From Megascapheus bottae (taxonomy: Eukaryota > Chordata > Mammalia > Rodentia > Geomyidae): 64,000 bases of DNA. The notes beneath the pieces are model-generated. The model saw nothing but the letters and a program-made list of their open reading frames with translations. It had not been told where the DNA came from and searched no databases. The translations under genes and the position numbers were made by a program. Each line of letters starts with the position of its first letter. The stretch's first letter is position 1. This document shows, in pieces, positions 22,813 through 33,329 of the stretch. The stretch covers positions 19,770,610 through 19,834,609 of the forward strand of contig JANJXV010000025.1 of the NCBI GenBank assembly GCA_024803745.1, written 5' to 3'.

Positions 22813-23051
22813 GCTGGGTGCCTGTGACTTACACCTGTAATCCTAGTTACTTAGGAGGCTGAGACCTGAGGATTGTGGTTCAAAGCCAGCCTGAGCAGAA
22901 AAGTCTCCGTGAAAATGTTATCTCCAAGAACCCACTTAAAACACCAGAAGTGTTGTTGTGGCTCAAGTAGTAGAGTACTAGCCTTGAGCAAAAGGAACTC
23001 AGGGACAAGGCCCAGGTCTAGAATTCAAGCTCCAGGACTTTGGGGGGTTGG
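22813..23051 (+). mobile_element. B1-Geo composite SINE
   Basis: B1-like head CACCTGTAATCCTAGTTACT, Geo with CTCAAGTAGTAGAGTACTAG and TAGAATTCAAGCTCCAGGA. The target repeat AAATCACAG is at 22804-22812 and 23052-23060. Confidence 0.9.
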
Positions 23052-23060
23052 AAATCACAG

Positions 23061-23806
23061 CCTGAAGTTGCTAAGGGCTATGGGAAGGAACCAACCTTCC
23101 ATCCGCCTCATTGTGAAGCTGGTTTTTCTTTTATACCCTATGCAGACCAGGAGGGCCTGCTTAGTTAAGACTGTAGAGGAAAACCAGTAGGGTCCAGTAC
23201 AGGGTCCTGGGCTTCAGGTATCTACTGGGGGTCTTGGGATGGATCCCAGTTAAGGAAGAAGGCTGTTATGTTGTCTACAGGGAGGCATGAAGAAAGGGGT
23301 GGGGGCAGCATAGTTGTCAGGTACAGGTGTTAGTTGCTCTGGCCCTGTGTTCTTTCTTCTAACCCCACCTTCCAACACGCTGCCAGACTCCAGCATCTGC
23401 ACAATTCAGAGCTATCTCTTTCTTTCACAGTCTCCTAAACTGTGCCCTGGGGGATGAAAGGGGGGGGGCTGGCTCACATTTTATAACCAAAGCTGCCTAT
23501 CAAAGAATTTTGCTAAAGAAAATATATTTAGTCTGGAGAGAAATAATGTTTCTCCCTTAGGGACAGAGCAGCTGCAGCCAGTACTAGTTTTAAATGGCAT
23601 CTCTTTCCTTCTGTCACTTGTGATTACAGTTTTTCTTTTGCTTAAAAGTTGGGGTCAGGGGTGAGGATATGCAGGCAACCTATAAGAAGAGGGTATGTAT
23701 TGTGGATGTCTGCCTGGTGCATCTCAGTAATCTTGGAATTTACAAATTATTGCTCTTATTTTCCTAATGTAAACACAGAGCCCTGCACTGGCACAACAGT
23801 TCATAC

Positions 23807-23809
<3 letters not shown>
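23061..23809. other. Unassigned; possible conserved block at 23470-23640
   Basis: No repeat was recognised. The part 23470-23640 (TTTATAACCAAAGCTGCC, AATATATTTAGTCTGG) is repeat-free and AT-rich. No coding frame is supported. Confidence 0.3.

Positions 23810-23862
<53 letters not shown>
23810..23862 (+). repeat. (CA)n microsatellite
   Basis: About 26 uninterrupted CA units. Confidence 0.98.
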
Positions 23863-23863
<1 letters not shown>

Positions 23864-24109
23864 CAGTTGTACCTGCAAGATTTGACTCCTCAGTATGTTG
23901 TCCCAACCTCCCCATCACCCTGAAGCTCTTCTGGATGAAGACAAGGAATGGTGCCTGTTTTCTAACCTTGGTGAACAGCTCTGGGGAGCTGGCTCATGGT
24001 CCTTAGTCTCACTCCCATTCCATTGTTAGTTGGCATTATGAGGACTAACTGCTGCCTGCAGAAATGTGAGGAGGCAGTCAAGTCTGGAGGGAAATGGAGG
24101 AGTTCCCAG

Positions 24110-24500
24110 GGCACCAAATAAATGAATGAATTCCACTGATCTTGTTTGGTTCCTTATGGGATCATCCATCATGATTTAACGACCTGCAGCCCAGAGTAGC
24201 TGTGGGCATTGCTTCCTTCCCAAAGCCACGGCAACAGTGTAATTCATAGTGGGGAAGCGGCCTTGTCTTCCTGTTGTTATGGCCTGTATCATGCCCATTA
24301 TGCTGTATTAGGCTCTGTGTCATCATCTAGCCTGGCCTACCTTCTGCCCGCAGCTGTTGGTTTTGGTTTTTCCTTATCCTTCTGTAACTCACCAAGGTGA
24401 ACACACTGTCTGTGTGTAACGCAAGCAGGTAATTGTTGGGAATCCGCTGCACACAGCAAATGAGATTCAGAAAGCTTTGGCTTTGTTCTTGAGCTCAGGA
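24110..24500. promoter_or_regulatory. Candidate conserved non-coding element
   Basis: About 390 bp without any repeat, flanked by SINE and microsatellite DNA, and with several retained CpGs (AAAGCCACGGCAAC, GGGGAAGCGGCC, TGTAACGCAAGC). Motifs such as GCAGGTAATTGTTGG and TGATTTAACGACC are of the type bound by homeodomain factors. No coding frame. Function is inferred from texture only. Confidence 0.3.
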
Positions 24501-24547
24501 AACACATCTTCCTATTATTTTACTCAATTTATTTTTAGATTGTGAGT

Positions 24548-24778
24548 GGGTGTGTGCTGGTGTTGGTTCTGGGTTTGAACTCAGGGGTTGGGTGCTATCT
24601 CTGAGCTGTTCTTGTTCAAGTTTAGCACTCTACCACTTGAACCATACCTCTCCTTCTGGCTTTTCTTTTTTGGTAGTTAGAGATGAATTCTGCCCAGGTT
24701 GGCTTCTACCCCTGGTCTTCAGATCTCAGCCTTTTGAGTAGCTAGGATTATAGGCAGAAGTCACATCACTGCTGGGCT
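24548..24778 (-). mobile_element. B1-Geo composite SINE, antisense
   Basis: Antisense Geo ('gggtttgaactcaggggttg', 'agcactctaccacttgaacc'), then the linker and antisense B1 head TTTTGAGTAGCTAGGATTAT. Its tail region carries GTGTGTG drift. Confidence 0.85.
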
Positions 24779-24817
24779 ATTTTTACATATTTTTAATGAA
24801 ATATTTAAAATACACAA

Positions 24818-24819
<2 letters not shown>

Positions 24820-24862
<43 letters not shown>
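24820..24862 (+). repeat. (TG)n microsatellite
   Basis: About 20 TG units. Confidence 0.97.
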
Positions 24863-24864
<2 letters not shown>

Positions 24865-25030
24865 ATGAAGATCTGTAACCTTGTCTGACTTATGAACTAA
24901 AATTGCCAGTACTAATGAATCCACCTGGATTTTTGTCTTTCCTCTCATTTCCTATCATATTCTTGCAGTGATCCATTATCCAGTTTTTTTTTTCCCCCAT
25001 CTTGGCTTTATTAGCTTACTCAGGTCTCGC

Positions 25031-25076
<46 letters not shown>

Positions 25077-25077
25077 C
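25031..25077 (+). repeat. (TG)n microsatellite
   Basis: About 21 TG units with one TA near the 5' edge and a CG near the 3' edge. Confidence 0.97.
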
Positions 25078-25323
25078 ATCTGGTTTTGCTTGCCTTTGAG
25101 CTTCATTAAAAAAGTGGTTGTTTTTATTCTGTCAACCTGGCTTATAAAATTCCCCCTTACCCCTTTCCCCCCATGCTTTTCAAATTCTTTATTTTCACTG
25201 GTTTGTTTATATTTTGATTTTTTTATTTTGGCTTTTGCATCTCTCTTGGTTTGGAAATTTAAAGTTTTGAAATAAATTCCAAAAGAAAAAAAAACACTAA
25301 AGTTTTAAAAATTCAAAAACTTT

Positions 25324-25507
25324 GGGCTGGAGCATAGCCTAGTGGTAAGAGTGCTCATCTAGCATGCACGAAGCCCTGAATTTAATTGCTTGATACCACA
25401 TACTAAGAAAAAGCTTGAAATGGTGCTCTGGTTCAAGTGGCAGAGCGCTAGCCTTGAGCAAAAAGTGTCTAGGCCCTGAGTTCAAGCCCCAGGGCTGGCA
25501 AAAAATA
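25324..25507 (+). mobile_element. IDL-Geo dimeric SINE
   Basis: Head TGGGCTGGAGCATAGCCTAG, left-half A and B boxes weakly preserved (GAATTTAATTGC), Geo with GAGTTCAAGCCCCAGGGC, and a short A tail. Its Geo half reads 'gcgctagccttgagcaaaaa', an older variant than the 'gagaaagtccaaggac' type in the younger copies. Confidence 0.9.
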
Positions 25508-25723
25508 ATTCGAAAATTTGGAACATTTAGAAACTCTATTTTATTTTTCCCTTGGCATATTACTATGTGTGGTTAATAAAAAGTGAATAAATGTCTCAAC
25601 TTTTCCCTTCTAAATAGCATATAAGGACTTTATATTACTTTGGTGCCAGTGATTTCCTCCTTACTCAAATGTTAGTGTTATCAATAGTTTTAATTTTGTC
25701 TCTTAAAAAAAAAAACCTTCATG

Positions 25724-25913
25724 GGCCGGGAGTTTGGCCTAGTGGTAGAGTGCTTGCCTAGCATGTACAAAGACCTGGGTTCGATTGCTTGGTACCTCAT
25801 ACATAGAAAAAAGCCAGAAATGGTGCTGTGGCTCAAGTAGTAGAGCTCTAGCCTTGAGAAAGCCTAAGGATAGTGCTCAGGCCCTGAGCTCAAGCCCAGG
25901 TTTGGCAAAAATC
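25724..25913 (+). mobile_element. IDL-Geo dimeric SINE
   Basis: Well-preserved left half (CCTAGTGGTAGAGTGCTTGC, GGGTTCGATTGC), then CATACATAGAAAAAAGCC and Geo with the 'gaaagcctaaggata' variant. Upstream is an A-run. Confidence 0.93.
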
Positions 25914-26092
25914 AGAACTGGAGGTGTGGCTCAGGTGGTTGAGTGCACTGGTCTGAATAGAGAGGGAGAAAACCCTCACAATGATGGGTGCCGGCACTGG
26001 TTTTGTATGCGTGTAATCTTAGCTACGTAAGAGACTGAGATTGGAGGACTGAAGTTCCATCTCAGGCAGAAAAGTCCTCCAGATTTCTTCTC
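25914..26092 (+). mobile_element. Rearranged Geo/B1 SINE pieces
   Basis: A Geo-like start (ACTGGAGGTGTGGCTCAGGT) is followed by a B1-like segment (TGTGTAATCTTAGCTACGTA read approximately at 26009-26028). The order is the reverse of the normal B1-Geo element, so this is two partial elements or a rearrangement. Confidence 0.5.
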
Positions 26093-26289
26093 CACAGAGG
26101 AAAGCTGGAAGTGGAAGTCATCCCAGATGCCATGCAAAGTCTGAAGTGGGCAGTTCATGGTAGAGGGATGTGCCCAGGTGAGAAGCAAGATTCTGGTCCC
26201 ATACCCCAAAAACCTCTGCAAAATAGCAACAAGCCTCTTTCCATCTCACATCCCAGAAAGTCCTCCTTAGGTCTCCGTGCCTGAAGTAG

Positions 26290-26775
26290 TTTGTTTCCCA
26301 CACTTAGAATTATGGGGCATCCAAAGATGTCCTCCACATCCTAATTCTTGGAGCTCAAGAGAACAAAGGTAGAAGATGGTATTAAATAACTAATTAGCCT
26401 TAAAATAGGAGGCTTACCTAGCAGTGTCTCAGTGACCTTATGTGATTATAAACAGCCTTAAAATGTAGAAGATGGACACATAAGAGAGACAGAGAAGAAC
26501 AGGGAAACAAAGTCAGAGAGAAGTCATACTGCTGCCTTTGAGGACGAGGGAGGGGGCTATAAGCCAAGGATTATGGGCCGAATCTGGAAGTTGGGAAAGG
26601 TGAAGACAGATTTTTCTTCTAGAACTTCTAGAGAAAATATCCTGATAACACCTTCATTTTAGCCTGATGGCATTTTAATATAATCTGGTAATTTTAGCTA
26701 TGTTGGACTTCCGAAGTTCAGAACCGCAAGATAGCACCTTTATGTTATTATAAGTCATAGTCATTAAGTTCCTGG
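26290..26775 (+). mobile_element. MLT-type LTR (ERVL-MaLR class)
   Basis: 'atggggcatccaaagatgtc', CTCCACATCCTAATTCTTGG, TATAAGCCAAGGATTATGGG, AATATCCTGATAACACCTTC and TTGGACTTCCGAAGTTCAGA follow the order of an MLT-type LTR. It appears solo, with no internal retroviral region. Confidence 0.7.
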
Positions 26776-26832
26776 AAACTTGTACATTAACCACAAAAAC
26801 TCATATACCTGTATGAACCCAGACTTGACACT

Positions 26833-26833
<1 letters not shown>

Positions 26834-26894
<61 letters not shown>

Positions 26895-26910
26895 TGCACG
26901 CACGCACGCT
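26834..26910 (+). repeat. (CA)n microsatellite with CACG end
   Basis: About 29 CA units turning into CGCATGCACGCACGCACG at the 3' side. Confidence 0.97.
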
Positions 26911-26989
26911 TTCTACATACTTTGGTCTCCTCAGAACTCCTCATAGTTGGTAATTATTTGTCTCTTTGATGATTCCAGACCCATATATG

Positions 26990-27110
26990 TATGTACCTTT
27001 CAGGTAGACAGAAATGTTTCCTTATTTACTAGCTAGCTCATTGCTAGAGTGTACATGTAGTGAATTCTCAATAAATATTTATTAAATGCATGCATGGATG
27101 AAAAAATGAA
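26990..27110 (+). mobile_element. L2-like 3' end
   Basis: 'gtgaattctcaataaatatt' followed by TATTAAATGCATGCATGGATG is the L2 3' terminus. Confidence 0.65.
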
Positions 27111-27329
27111 CAGAAACCTCAGAACTCATTTTCTTCATCCCTTGGCTGGGCTTCTTGCATCGCCAGGGCTATTTAGCATTTCTGAGCATGCTCTGAGAGA
27201 CGGAAGGGTGTAAAGATGCCAAGAGACTGTGTGATAAAGAGGTAGGAAAGTCAGGCCAGGAATTCTGACCACCAGCCAAACCAAGTCTTGAAATCCAAGT
27301 TCGGTTTGGAAGAGGCAGGCTGGAGGAGA

Positions 27330-27745
27330 CAGAAATTCGACCTACTTTTTTTTTTTTAACTCAATTTTCCCAGCCGATTTTTAATGGGTTGTAAATCTTC
27401 AGTGACCATCCGGATGTGAGCAGAATGCCCCATGTGTTGCCTTGAAAGCTGGGTGTGGGACAGTCCTCAATTTTTAATTCCCTGCAACAGTTCGCCTCAC
27501 TCTTGGTACAACCCAGCCCTCTGCCGTCGCTGGAGTGTGTGTTTGTTTAATTAGGGCGCCAAGTAGAACCTCATTCGGTGGCAGATGTTGCCATGTGTAA
27601 TATAATAAATAAAAGTCTTTATAGGACCCAGCAGGCAGTGGAGCCTTCAGTTAGCAGATGGCAAAATATTAAACTGGCAGAGCAATAACTTAACTGCCTG
27701 AATCAGCTGGTCCCTGCCTAGATTTGCTCAACATGAATCAACTTC
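27330..27745. promoter_or_regulatory. Candidate conserved non-coding element / enhancer
   Basis: About 415 bp with no repeats and unusually many CpGs for this window (CCATCCGGATG, GTTCGCCTC, CCGTCGCTGG, GGGCGCC, CATTCGGTGG). It contains TTAATTAGGGCGCCAAG (27547-27563) and AATAATAAATAAAAGTC, which look like homeodomain and AT-rich TF sites. No coding potential was seen. No target gene is visible. Conservation is inferred. Confidence 0.4.
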
Positions 27746-28309
27746 ATATAGGACGTGTCACTCAGCCGCAGCCCAGTGCCCTCACCTGCCCTCCCTCTTC
27801 TTCCTGTCCTGCTTTTCCTTGGCATCCCATTATTAAAGTCAGCTTCCTGGGGAGCAAAATCTTGTAACCCCATTAGCTGGTGGATGAGAGGCTCTTGCTG
27901 GGCTGGACCATGGGGTTCCTTTACGAGGGAGGAAATGCAATAAGCCTGTGGATGGATGTTCTCCAGTGCTGGGCTCTGCCTTGCTCCAAATTAGCCAGAC
28001 GGTGTGTCCCTGGTCTCTGAGTTGTTGGGATGCTGGCAGGCAGTGCTGCTTGGCTCTAGGAATCCTTCTGTGCAGGATAGAGAGACCATTGTTAGCCCAG
28101 GGGGACCCTAGGGATAGCAAAAAGAGACCTTAAAAGGGTTGACCGACAGCAACAACATCGCTCAGGGGTAAAGAGAGGGATGCTGGACCTGCCAATTCCA
28201 CTTGTACTGCTGATCATTGTGATGGGTTCACTATAGGTCAGAATCCAGGTAAGGAGTTTTCATGGCCATGCTCATGCCCTCTTAACCATTATGCCACAAG
28301 ACAGTAGCC
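27746..28309. other. Unassigned GC-richer stretch
   Basis: It holds 62- and 61-codon plus-strand frames and a 93-codon minus-strand frame that overlap each other. None shows a known domain. Called non-coding. Confidence 0.4.
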
Positions 28310-28500
28310 ACATCCTACCTGTACTTCTCTTGTGCCAGGTGCAGTTCTAAGCACAACACACACATTATCTCATGGAGCTCTTTCCATGTTAAACCTTAGA
28401 CCTATTTCTCACATGGTGAAACTGAGAAGTGATTTGCTTAGGCTCATGTAACAAGCACATATCAGAATACAGAGGGGGCCTACCTCTTACCTAAGTGCAG
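28310..28500 (-). mobile_element. MIR element
   Basis: 'tgtgccaggtgcagttctaa' then GCACAACACACACATTATCT, TGGTGAAACTGAGAAGTGAT and GGCTCATGTAACAAGCA follow the antisense MIR from its 3' end through the core. Confidence 0.85.
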
Positions 28501-28527
28501 AGGTAGCAACTTTACTTGAAAGTAAAG

Positions 28528-28747
28528 TTGTTCGGATGGGAATAGTAGAGCCTGACTGTAATCCTAGCTACATCAGAGGTGTAGGTAATACAATCATGGT
28601 CTGAGGACAACCAGGTGAACTAGTGTAAGACTTTATCTGAAAAAGAAACAAAAAAACAAACCAAGACACAGATTGGCCATGTTTCAAATAATAGCTTGTC
28701 TAGCAAGCTCCAGATTCTGGTTCAATCTTTAGTACTGCAAAAACAAA
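28528..28747 (+). mobile_element. Old B1 + ID-like composite SINE
   Basis: B1-like head (CTGTAATCCTAGCTACATCA), internal A-rich linker, then an ID-like unit (TAGCTTGTCTAGCAAGCTCC, CTGGTTCAATCTTTAGTACT). Confidence 0.7.
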
Positions 28748-28839
28748 TGGAAGATGACAAAGATCAAATACTACCCAGAAATGAGATAGAGGGCTGATCT
28801 CAGGAAAGGGAGCATGATATCTGTTGATATTTCTATTGT

Positions 28840-29045
28840 ATTAGGTGTGGCTGCATTTCAGAAGATACCTAAAATACATTTTATCTTTTTCTTTGGCAAG
28901 CTTTTGAAGTAGCTACAATGGTCATATAATGGTACTGATGAGAAAATTGGGACTGGAAAGGTAGTTGGCTCATATAAGGTTACTCAGCCAGTAAGAAAAG
29001 GAACTTGAATTGAGATAGAACATGTCTGACCAAAGCCCTTGTTTT
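28840..29045 (-). mobile_element. MIR element
   Basis: 'actgatgagaaaattgggac' and AAGGTTACTCAGCCAGTAAG are the antisense MIR core and tRNA-side landmarks. Confidence 0.75.
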
Positions 29046-29178
29046 TTTTACCTGGTAGTTTTTCAAAATGCCTCTTTGAAGATGGCTTTGGAGATGTAAA
29101 GAATTAAATAAGTGGAAATGGAAAAAGGCATTCTGGGAGAAAACTATATGAGCCACGTTCTGTCAGGTATGAGCAGTA

Positions 29179-29270
29179 AGGAGGGAGGGAAAAGAGGGAA
29201 GGGAAGAGACAGGAAGGGTGGAGAAAAAGAGGAGAGAGGAGAGAAAGGAGAGGAGAAATGTGATAGCTTA
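29179..29270 (+). repeat. Purine-rich (GGGA/GAAA)n tract
   Basis: A nearly unbroken A/G run of degenerate GGAGGGA and GAGAGGA units. Confidence 0.85.
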
Positions 29271-29288
29271 CTGGAGAAAGACATGAAT

Positions 29289-29487
29289 ATTTTTTTTTTT
29301 TTGCCAGTTGTGGCTTGGACTCAGGGCCTGAGCACTGTCCTTGGGCTTTCTCAAGGCTAGAGCTCTACCACTTGAGCCTCAGCACCACTTCTGGTGGTTT
29401 TTCTATGTATGTGGTACCAAGGAATTGAACCTGGGTGTTCGTGCATGCTAGGCAAGCACTCTACCACTAGGCCAAACTCCTTGCCCC
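29289..29487 (-). mobile_element. IDL-Geo dimeric SINE, antisense
   Basis: A T tail, antisense Geo and antisense left half ending CTAGGCCAAACTCCTTGCCCC. The perfect 10-bp target duplication AGACATGAAT is at 29279-29288 and 29488-29497, which marks it as one of the younger insertions. Confidence 0.95.
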
Positions 29488-29696
29488 AGACATGAATGTC
29501 TTAAATGCCTTTCAGAAAGCTCCGCCCCCCCATCCTCTGCCAGGCATCAGTGGGATGTTAAGGTTTTTCTGAGCCATGAGTTTCAAACTTACTGTACGAG
29601 GTGATAAAGAAAATGTCTCATTACCTCATCTCAACATTCTTTGCAGCAGGTCTTTCTTCACTAGCACCTCTGGGGAAAGTGGCAATCAAGGCTGGT

Positions 29697-29810
29697 TTCT
29701 TTCTTTTTTTTTTTTTTTTGTTGTTGTTGTTTTAAATCATGGTCAGAGAAGCAAGCACCTGAGCAAGTCCTAGGATTACAGAGGCCTGAGCCACTGGCAC
29801 CCAGCCCCAA
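29697..29810 (-). mobile_element. B1-like fragment with poly(T)
   Basis: A T-run with GTT units, then 'tcctaggattacagaggcct' and GAGCCACTGGCACCCAGCC, the antisense B1 head. The Geo or ID half is missing. Confidence 0.65.
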
Positions 29811-30828
29811 CCCTCTGCTTTCTGTGGATATTCAGCCTGAATCTCTCTTCTCTAGCCCTGAGATCTTTTATTTGACCTTTATGCCCAATGGAAGGTGAAG
29901 AGGAGCTTGGAGCTGCCAGTATGTCCAAATACTTGTGAAAACAGACTCACAGATGGTGGAGCTGGCTAACTGGATCACTTTCATTTTCTTCCAAATTCCT
30001 AGTACCCAGTTCAAGCACACCACTCCCCTTCTTATCACAATAATAACACTTACATAATATGAGCAAGATGAAGAAGAATATCAATGAAAAAATGGCAGCC
30101 AACTTAATCCCACAACCCAAAGGCCACACTGTTGACAATGAGTATATTTCCTTTAGGGTCACTCAGAGGGAGACACAATTCACACACATGCCCATCTAAA
30201 CAAATGCATATATAATCAAAGTCATGTGGAATATGTGATTTTGCATTCCAGTTTTCTACTCTCATAAAATCAGTATTAATTTTCTGCATCATTAAACTTC
30301 TTTGTAAAAATTTATAGATATGGGAAAATACTTTGATATTAAGGGGAGGGGAAACAGGATCCAAATTCATATGTTAGGTATGATTTCACTTGTATTAGAG
30401 AGCTTCACACAGGTGAATACCTACACTCTGTAAACATACCACACAGAAGGGATAGATAGACCTATATAATAAAACAGAGGTTATTTCTGAGGGTAGAGTT
30501 TTCATTTTCTTTTTGGCATTTTTCTATATTTCTAAGTATGTTTCTAAGGAGAAAATTTTACATAGGAACATATTATTCCAAGATATGAATGTATCATTAT
30601 TTATTTAATTATTGCCCCATTGAGGGCATCAATTGTATAATTTTTAAGACTTTTTTAAAAATGATAGAGCTATGTTAGATTTTCATTTATTTGTTAATCA
30701 GTATTTAAGAGCCTATGGGATACCATATATCTTGGTACATATGTTTGTATGTATTATGCAAGTCATAATTTTGTATATGTGCAAAGTACAAAGTTACCTG
30801 GGATATGTATGGGTAAGTGTATTCAACC
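29811..30828. other. Unassigned AT-rich sequence
   Basis: No recognised element. Overlapping short minus-strand frames (29947-30370) carry no known motif. Confidence 0.4.
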
Positions 30829-31025
30829 TCCCTCTCTCCCTCCCTCCCTCCCTCCAGGATTCCCTCCCTCCCTCCCTCCCTCCCTCCCTCCCTCCCTCCC
30901 TCCCTCCCTCCCTCCCTCCCTCCCCTTCCTCCCTTCCCTTCCCTTCCCTTCCCTTTCCTTCCTTCCTTCCTTCCTTCCTTCCTTCCTTCCTTCCTTCCTT
31001 CCTTCCTTCCTTCCTTCCTTCCTTC
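30829..31025 (+). repeat. (CCCT)n - (CCTT)n pyrimidine tract
   Basis: Almost 200 bp of pure C/T apart from AGGA at 30857-30860: CCCT units, then TTCCC units, then about 17 CCTT units. It ends exactly where an antisense SINE begins. Long frames here are repeat artefacts. Confidence 0.97.
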
Positions 31026-31237
31026 GGTTCCAAAATTGAACTTAGGGCCTGGAGATTGTTAGGCAGACACACCATTCTAGTTCTTTGGTTTTTAGTTTTT
31101 TTTTTTTTTTTTTTAGATAAGCCCTCATACTTTTGCCCAAACCAGCCATGCCTCCCCCCCACCCCCCGACCAAAGTCCTCCAACCTCTGTCTCCTAAGTA
31201 GATGGGGATTACAGGGCACTACCATGTCCAGCCCTTG
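31026..31237 (-). mobile_element. Old B1 + ID-like SINE, antisense
   Basis: 'aattgaacttagggcctgga' (antisense ID/Geo-type B box), a T-run, then antisense B1 (CTCCTAAGTAGATGGGGATT). The pyrimidine tract upstream is probably its expanded tail. Confidence 0.65.
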
Positions 31238-31992
31238 CTTCTTTAAATTTTGGAAAGTATCTTTTCCAGATAGTCCTCCTCATATCCCACATGCCTGTTT
31301 GGCAGAATGGCAGCAGGTCAGAGATTCCCTTTCAATGTATTGACCACCCTGAGGCCTTTTGCTGGCATCATCCCTGCAGGTGCACTGGCCAGAGCATGTT
31401 CAGAGCACTGACTGGCCTTTGTGGGAAGTTGCCCTCCCTCTGGTTGGCTGCTCGGCTTTCCTGTGTGTCCCCAGGAGGTATGGCCTTGTCACATGCCATC
31501 TATCAGATTTAGATCATTCTTGCTCAGCACCTTGATGTCATTTGAGATGACACATTGGAAGTCCAACCCAAATGTGCCCTCTGCTCTGAGGTGTATTACA
31601 TACTAGACAAAGGCTTTGTCTATGACTTCACCATACTATGGCTATTTATGGGCAGCCTTTTCTCATCCAGTAGAATAATATAGCACTTTGAGGTTAGGAA
31701 CCATTTACTATCCACTTTGGGACCCTGTCCTAGTCCACTTCCTTCTTCCCTGCTGCTAATAAAGTTCGTACTGCTCATCATCTTTTTCCTGAACATGTAA
31801 CCAATGCCCTGAAGCACACCTTGCTTCTGTGCATGCACCCCTCCCCATCCACTTGGCACACGTGATTATTTGAAATTACAAGTAAGATGTGCTACTCCTT
31901 TCCATGGCCCGACAAAATTCAGTCCTGCCCATTACTTTTACATCACCCCCATACATTCTTCCCCTGACTCCTCTCAGTACTCACTGATCCCT
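31238..31992. other. Unassigned sequence
   Basis: Unique-looking DNA with no supported gene or repeat. Confidence 0.45.
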
Positions 31993-32006
31993 CTCAAAGT
32001 ACTTTT

Positions 32007-32197
32007 TTTTTTCCAGTTTTTTGGGCTTGAGCTCAGGGCCTGAGACTGTCCTTGGACTTTCTCAAGGTTAGAGCTCTACCACTTGAGCCTCAGCACCACT
32101 TCTGGCTTTTTTTCTATGTATGTGGTACTGAGGAATCGAACTCGGGTCTTCATGTATGCGAGGCAAGCACTCTACCACTAGGCCAAACTCCCAGCCC
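32007..32197 (-). mobile_element. IDL-Geo dimeric SINE, antisense
   Basis: Complete antisense element ending 'taggccaaactcccagcccc'. The perfect 14-bp target duplication CTCAAAGTACTTTT occurs at 31993-32006 and 32198-32211. Confidence 0.95.
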
Positions 32198-32211
32198 CTC
32201 AAAGTACTTTT

Positions 32212-32741
32212 AAAATCTCATCATTCTGTTTGGTAGTTTGCATTGCTCAACAAATGTCTACTCTTTCTCCTCTCCAATTATGGATGGTGTTTACTTCCCT
32301 ATTCATAATTTGGGGCTTGGCCGGTGATTTACTTTGGCCAGTAGAGTACAGGTAGATGTATACGCAGATATTTGCAGTACCATGAAGTTGTTAGACCTGC
32401 CTACTTCACTTCTGCCAATGAGATAGAAACAATATGCTTTGGGTTCCAGAAAAATGTGTGGAACTGATCTGAATTGAAGACAAACCCAGCCTAGATCAGC
32501 CAAGTACATGCTGAGGCATAGATGGATCAATGAAATCAATGCTTATCAGAGAAAGCTACTGATTGTATGGTACATAGCACTGTAGTGGCATGACTAACCA
32601 ATGTTTTGTGTTTTATCTCCTTCATAGTTGTTACTTTTGAAAAAATTTCCATTTTTTGATATATATCAATATACTAATACAAAGTATATCATTTCCATGA
32701 AAAAATTCTGTATTGTTCATTCTATAACTCCAGTGATGTCT
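32212..32741. other. Unassigned, possibly an old eroded repeat
   Basis: CTTGGCCGGTGATTTACTTT, 'cttctgccaatgagatagaa' and AGCCTAGATCAGCCAAGTAC have the look of an ancient transposon or LTR, but I cannot name it. Confidence 0.3.
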
Positions 32742-32803
32742 GTCTATATCTATCCATCCATCCACCTGTCTACCTACCTACCTACCTACCTACCTACCTA
32801 CCA
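32742..32803 (+). repeat. (TATC)n/(CCAT)n/(TACC)n tetranucleotide repeat
   Basis: TCTA and CCAT units followed by about eight CCTA units. Confidence 0.93.
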
Positions 32804-32891
32804 TCTCTGATAAGGAATACCCTTGTATCCAGTTAGTATTTGCTAGATAGAATTATTGTACCATCCAGACCTATTCTCTCTGCTCATGCTT

Positions 32892-32934
<43 letters not shown>
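32892..32934 (+). repeat. (CA)n microsatellite
   Basis: About 21 CA units. Confidence 0.98.
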
Positions 32935-32938
<4 letters not shown>

Positions 32939-32989
32939 CTTCCTTTCTAAGAATACCCACAGTGAAAACAGATGATGTGTCAACTCAGT

Positions 32990-33300
32990 AATTTAAACCA
33001 TGAATCTGTACTTGCTTAAAGATGAACTTGTTTGGAAGAAAAATGAGAAAAATGCTTGTGACTGTCCAACAGAGCCCTGGATAAACGCATCAATTTTGGT
33101 CGGTAGCAGATCCAGCACATAATAAAAGCAAACTGCTGAGGTCAGCAGCAGTGGAGCTACACTTCTTATTTTCACAAACACAGTTTTGGGGATGGTAATC
33201 ATATCTATTAGCAAGGGTGACACCACTGTGGACCTGGCAGAAAAATGAGCTTTCCCACATTGCAAAACGAGCAAAGTGGAGATCGATAAATCATAAAATT
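32990..33300. promoter_or_regulatory. Candidate conserved non-coding element
   Basis: Repeat-free. It holds ATAAACGCATCAATTTTGGT, CATAATAAAAGCAAAC and GATCGATAAATCATAAAATT, the last a palindromic ATCGAT core with AT-rich flanks. A 93-codon minus-strand frame crosses it, but no protein family was recognised. Regulatory role is inferred. Confidence 0.3.
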
Positions 33301-33329
33301 AGTTGAGACATCATCTATCTTCTGTGGCT

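Noticed and set aside
30672..31343. 223-codon plus-strand frame, longest in the window
   Set aside because: About a third of it is Pro-Ser-Leu repeats from the CCCT/CCTT tract and the rest runs through SINE and poly(T) sequence.
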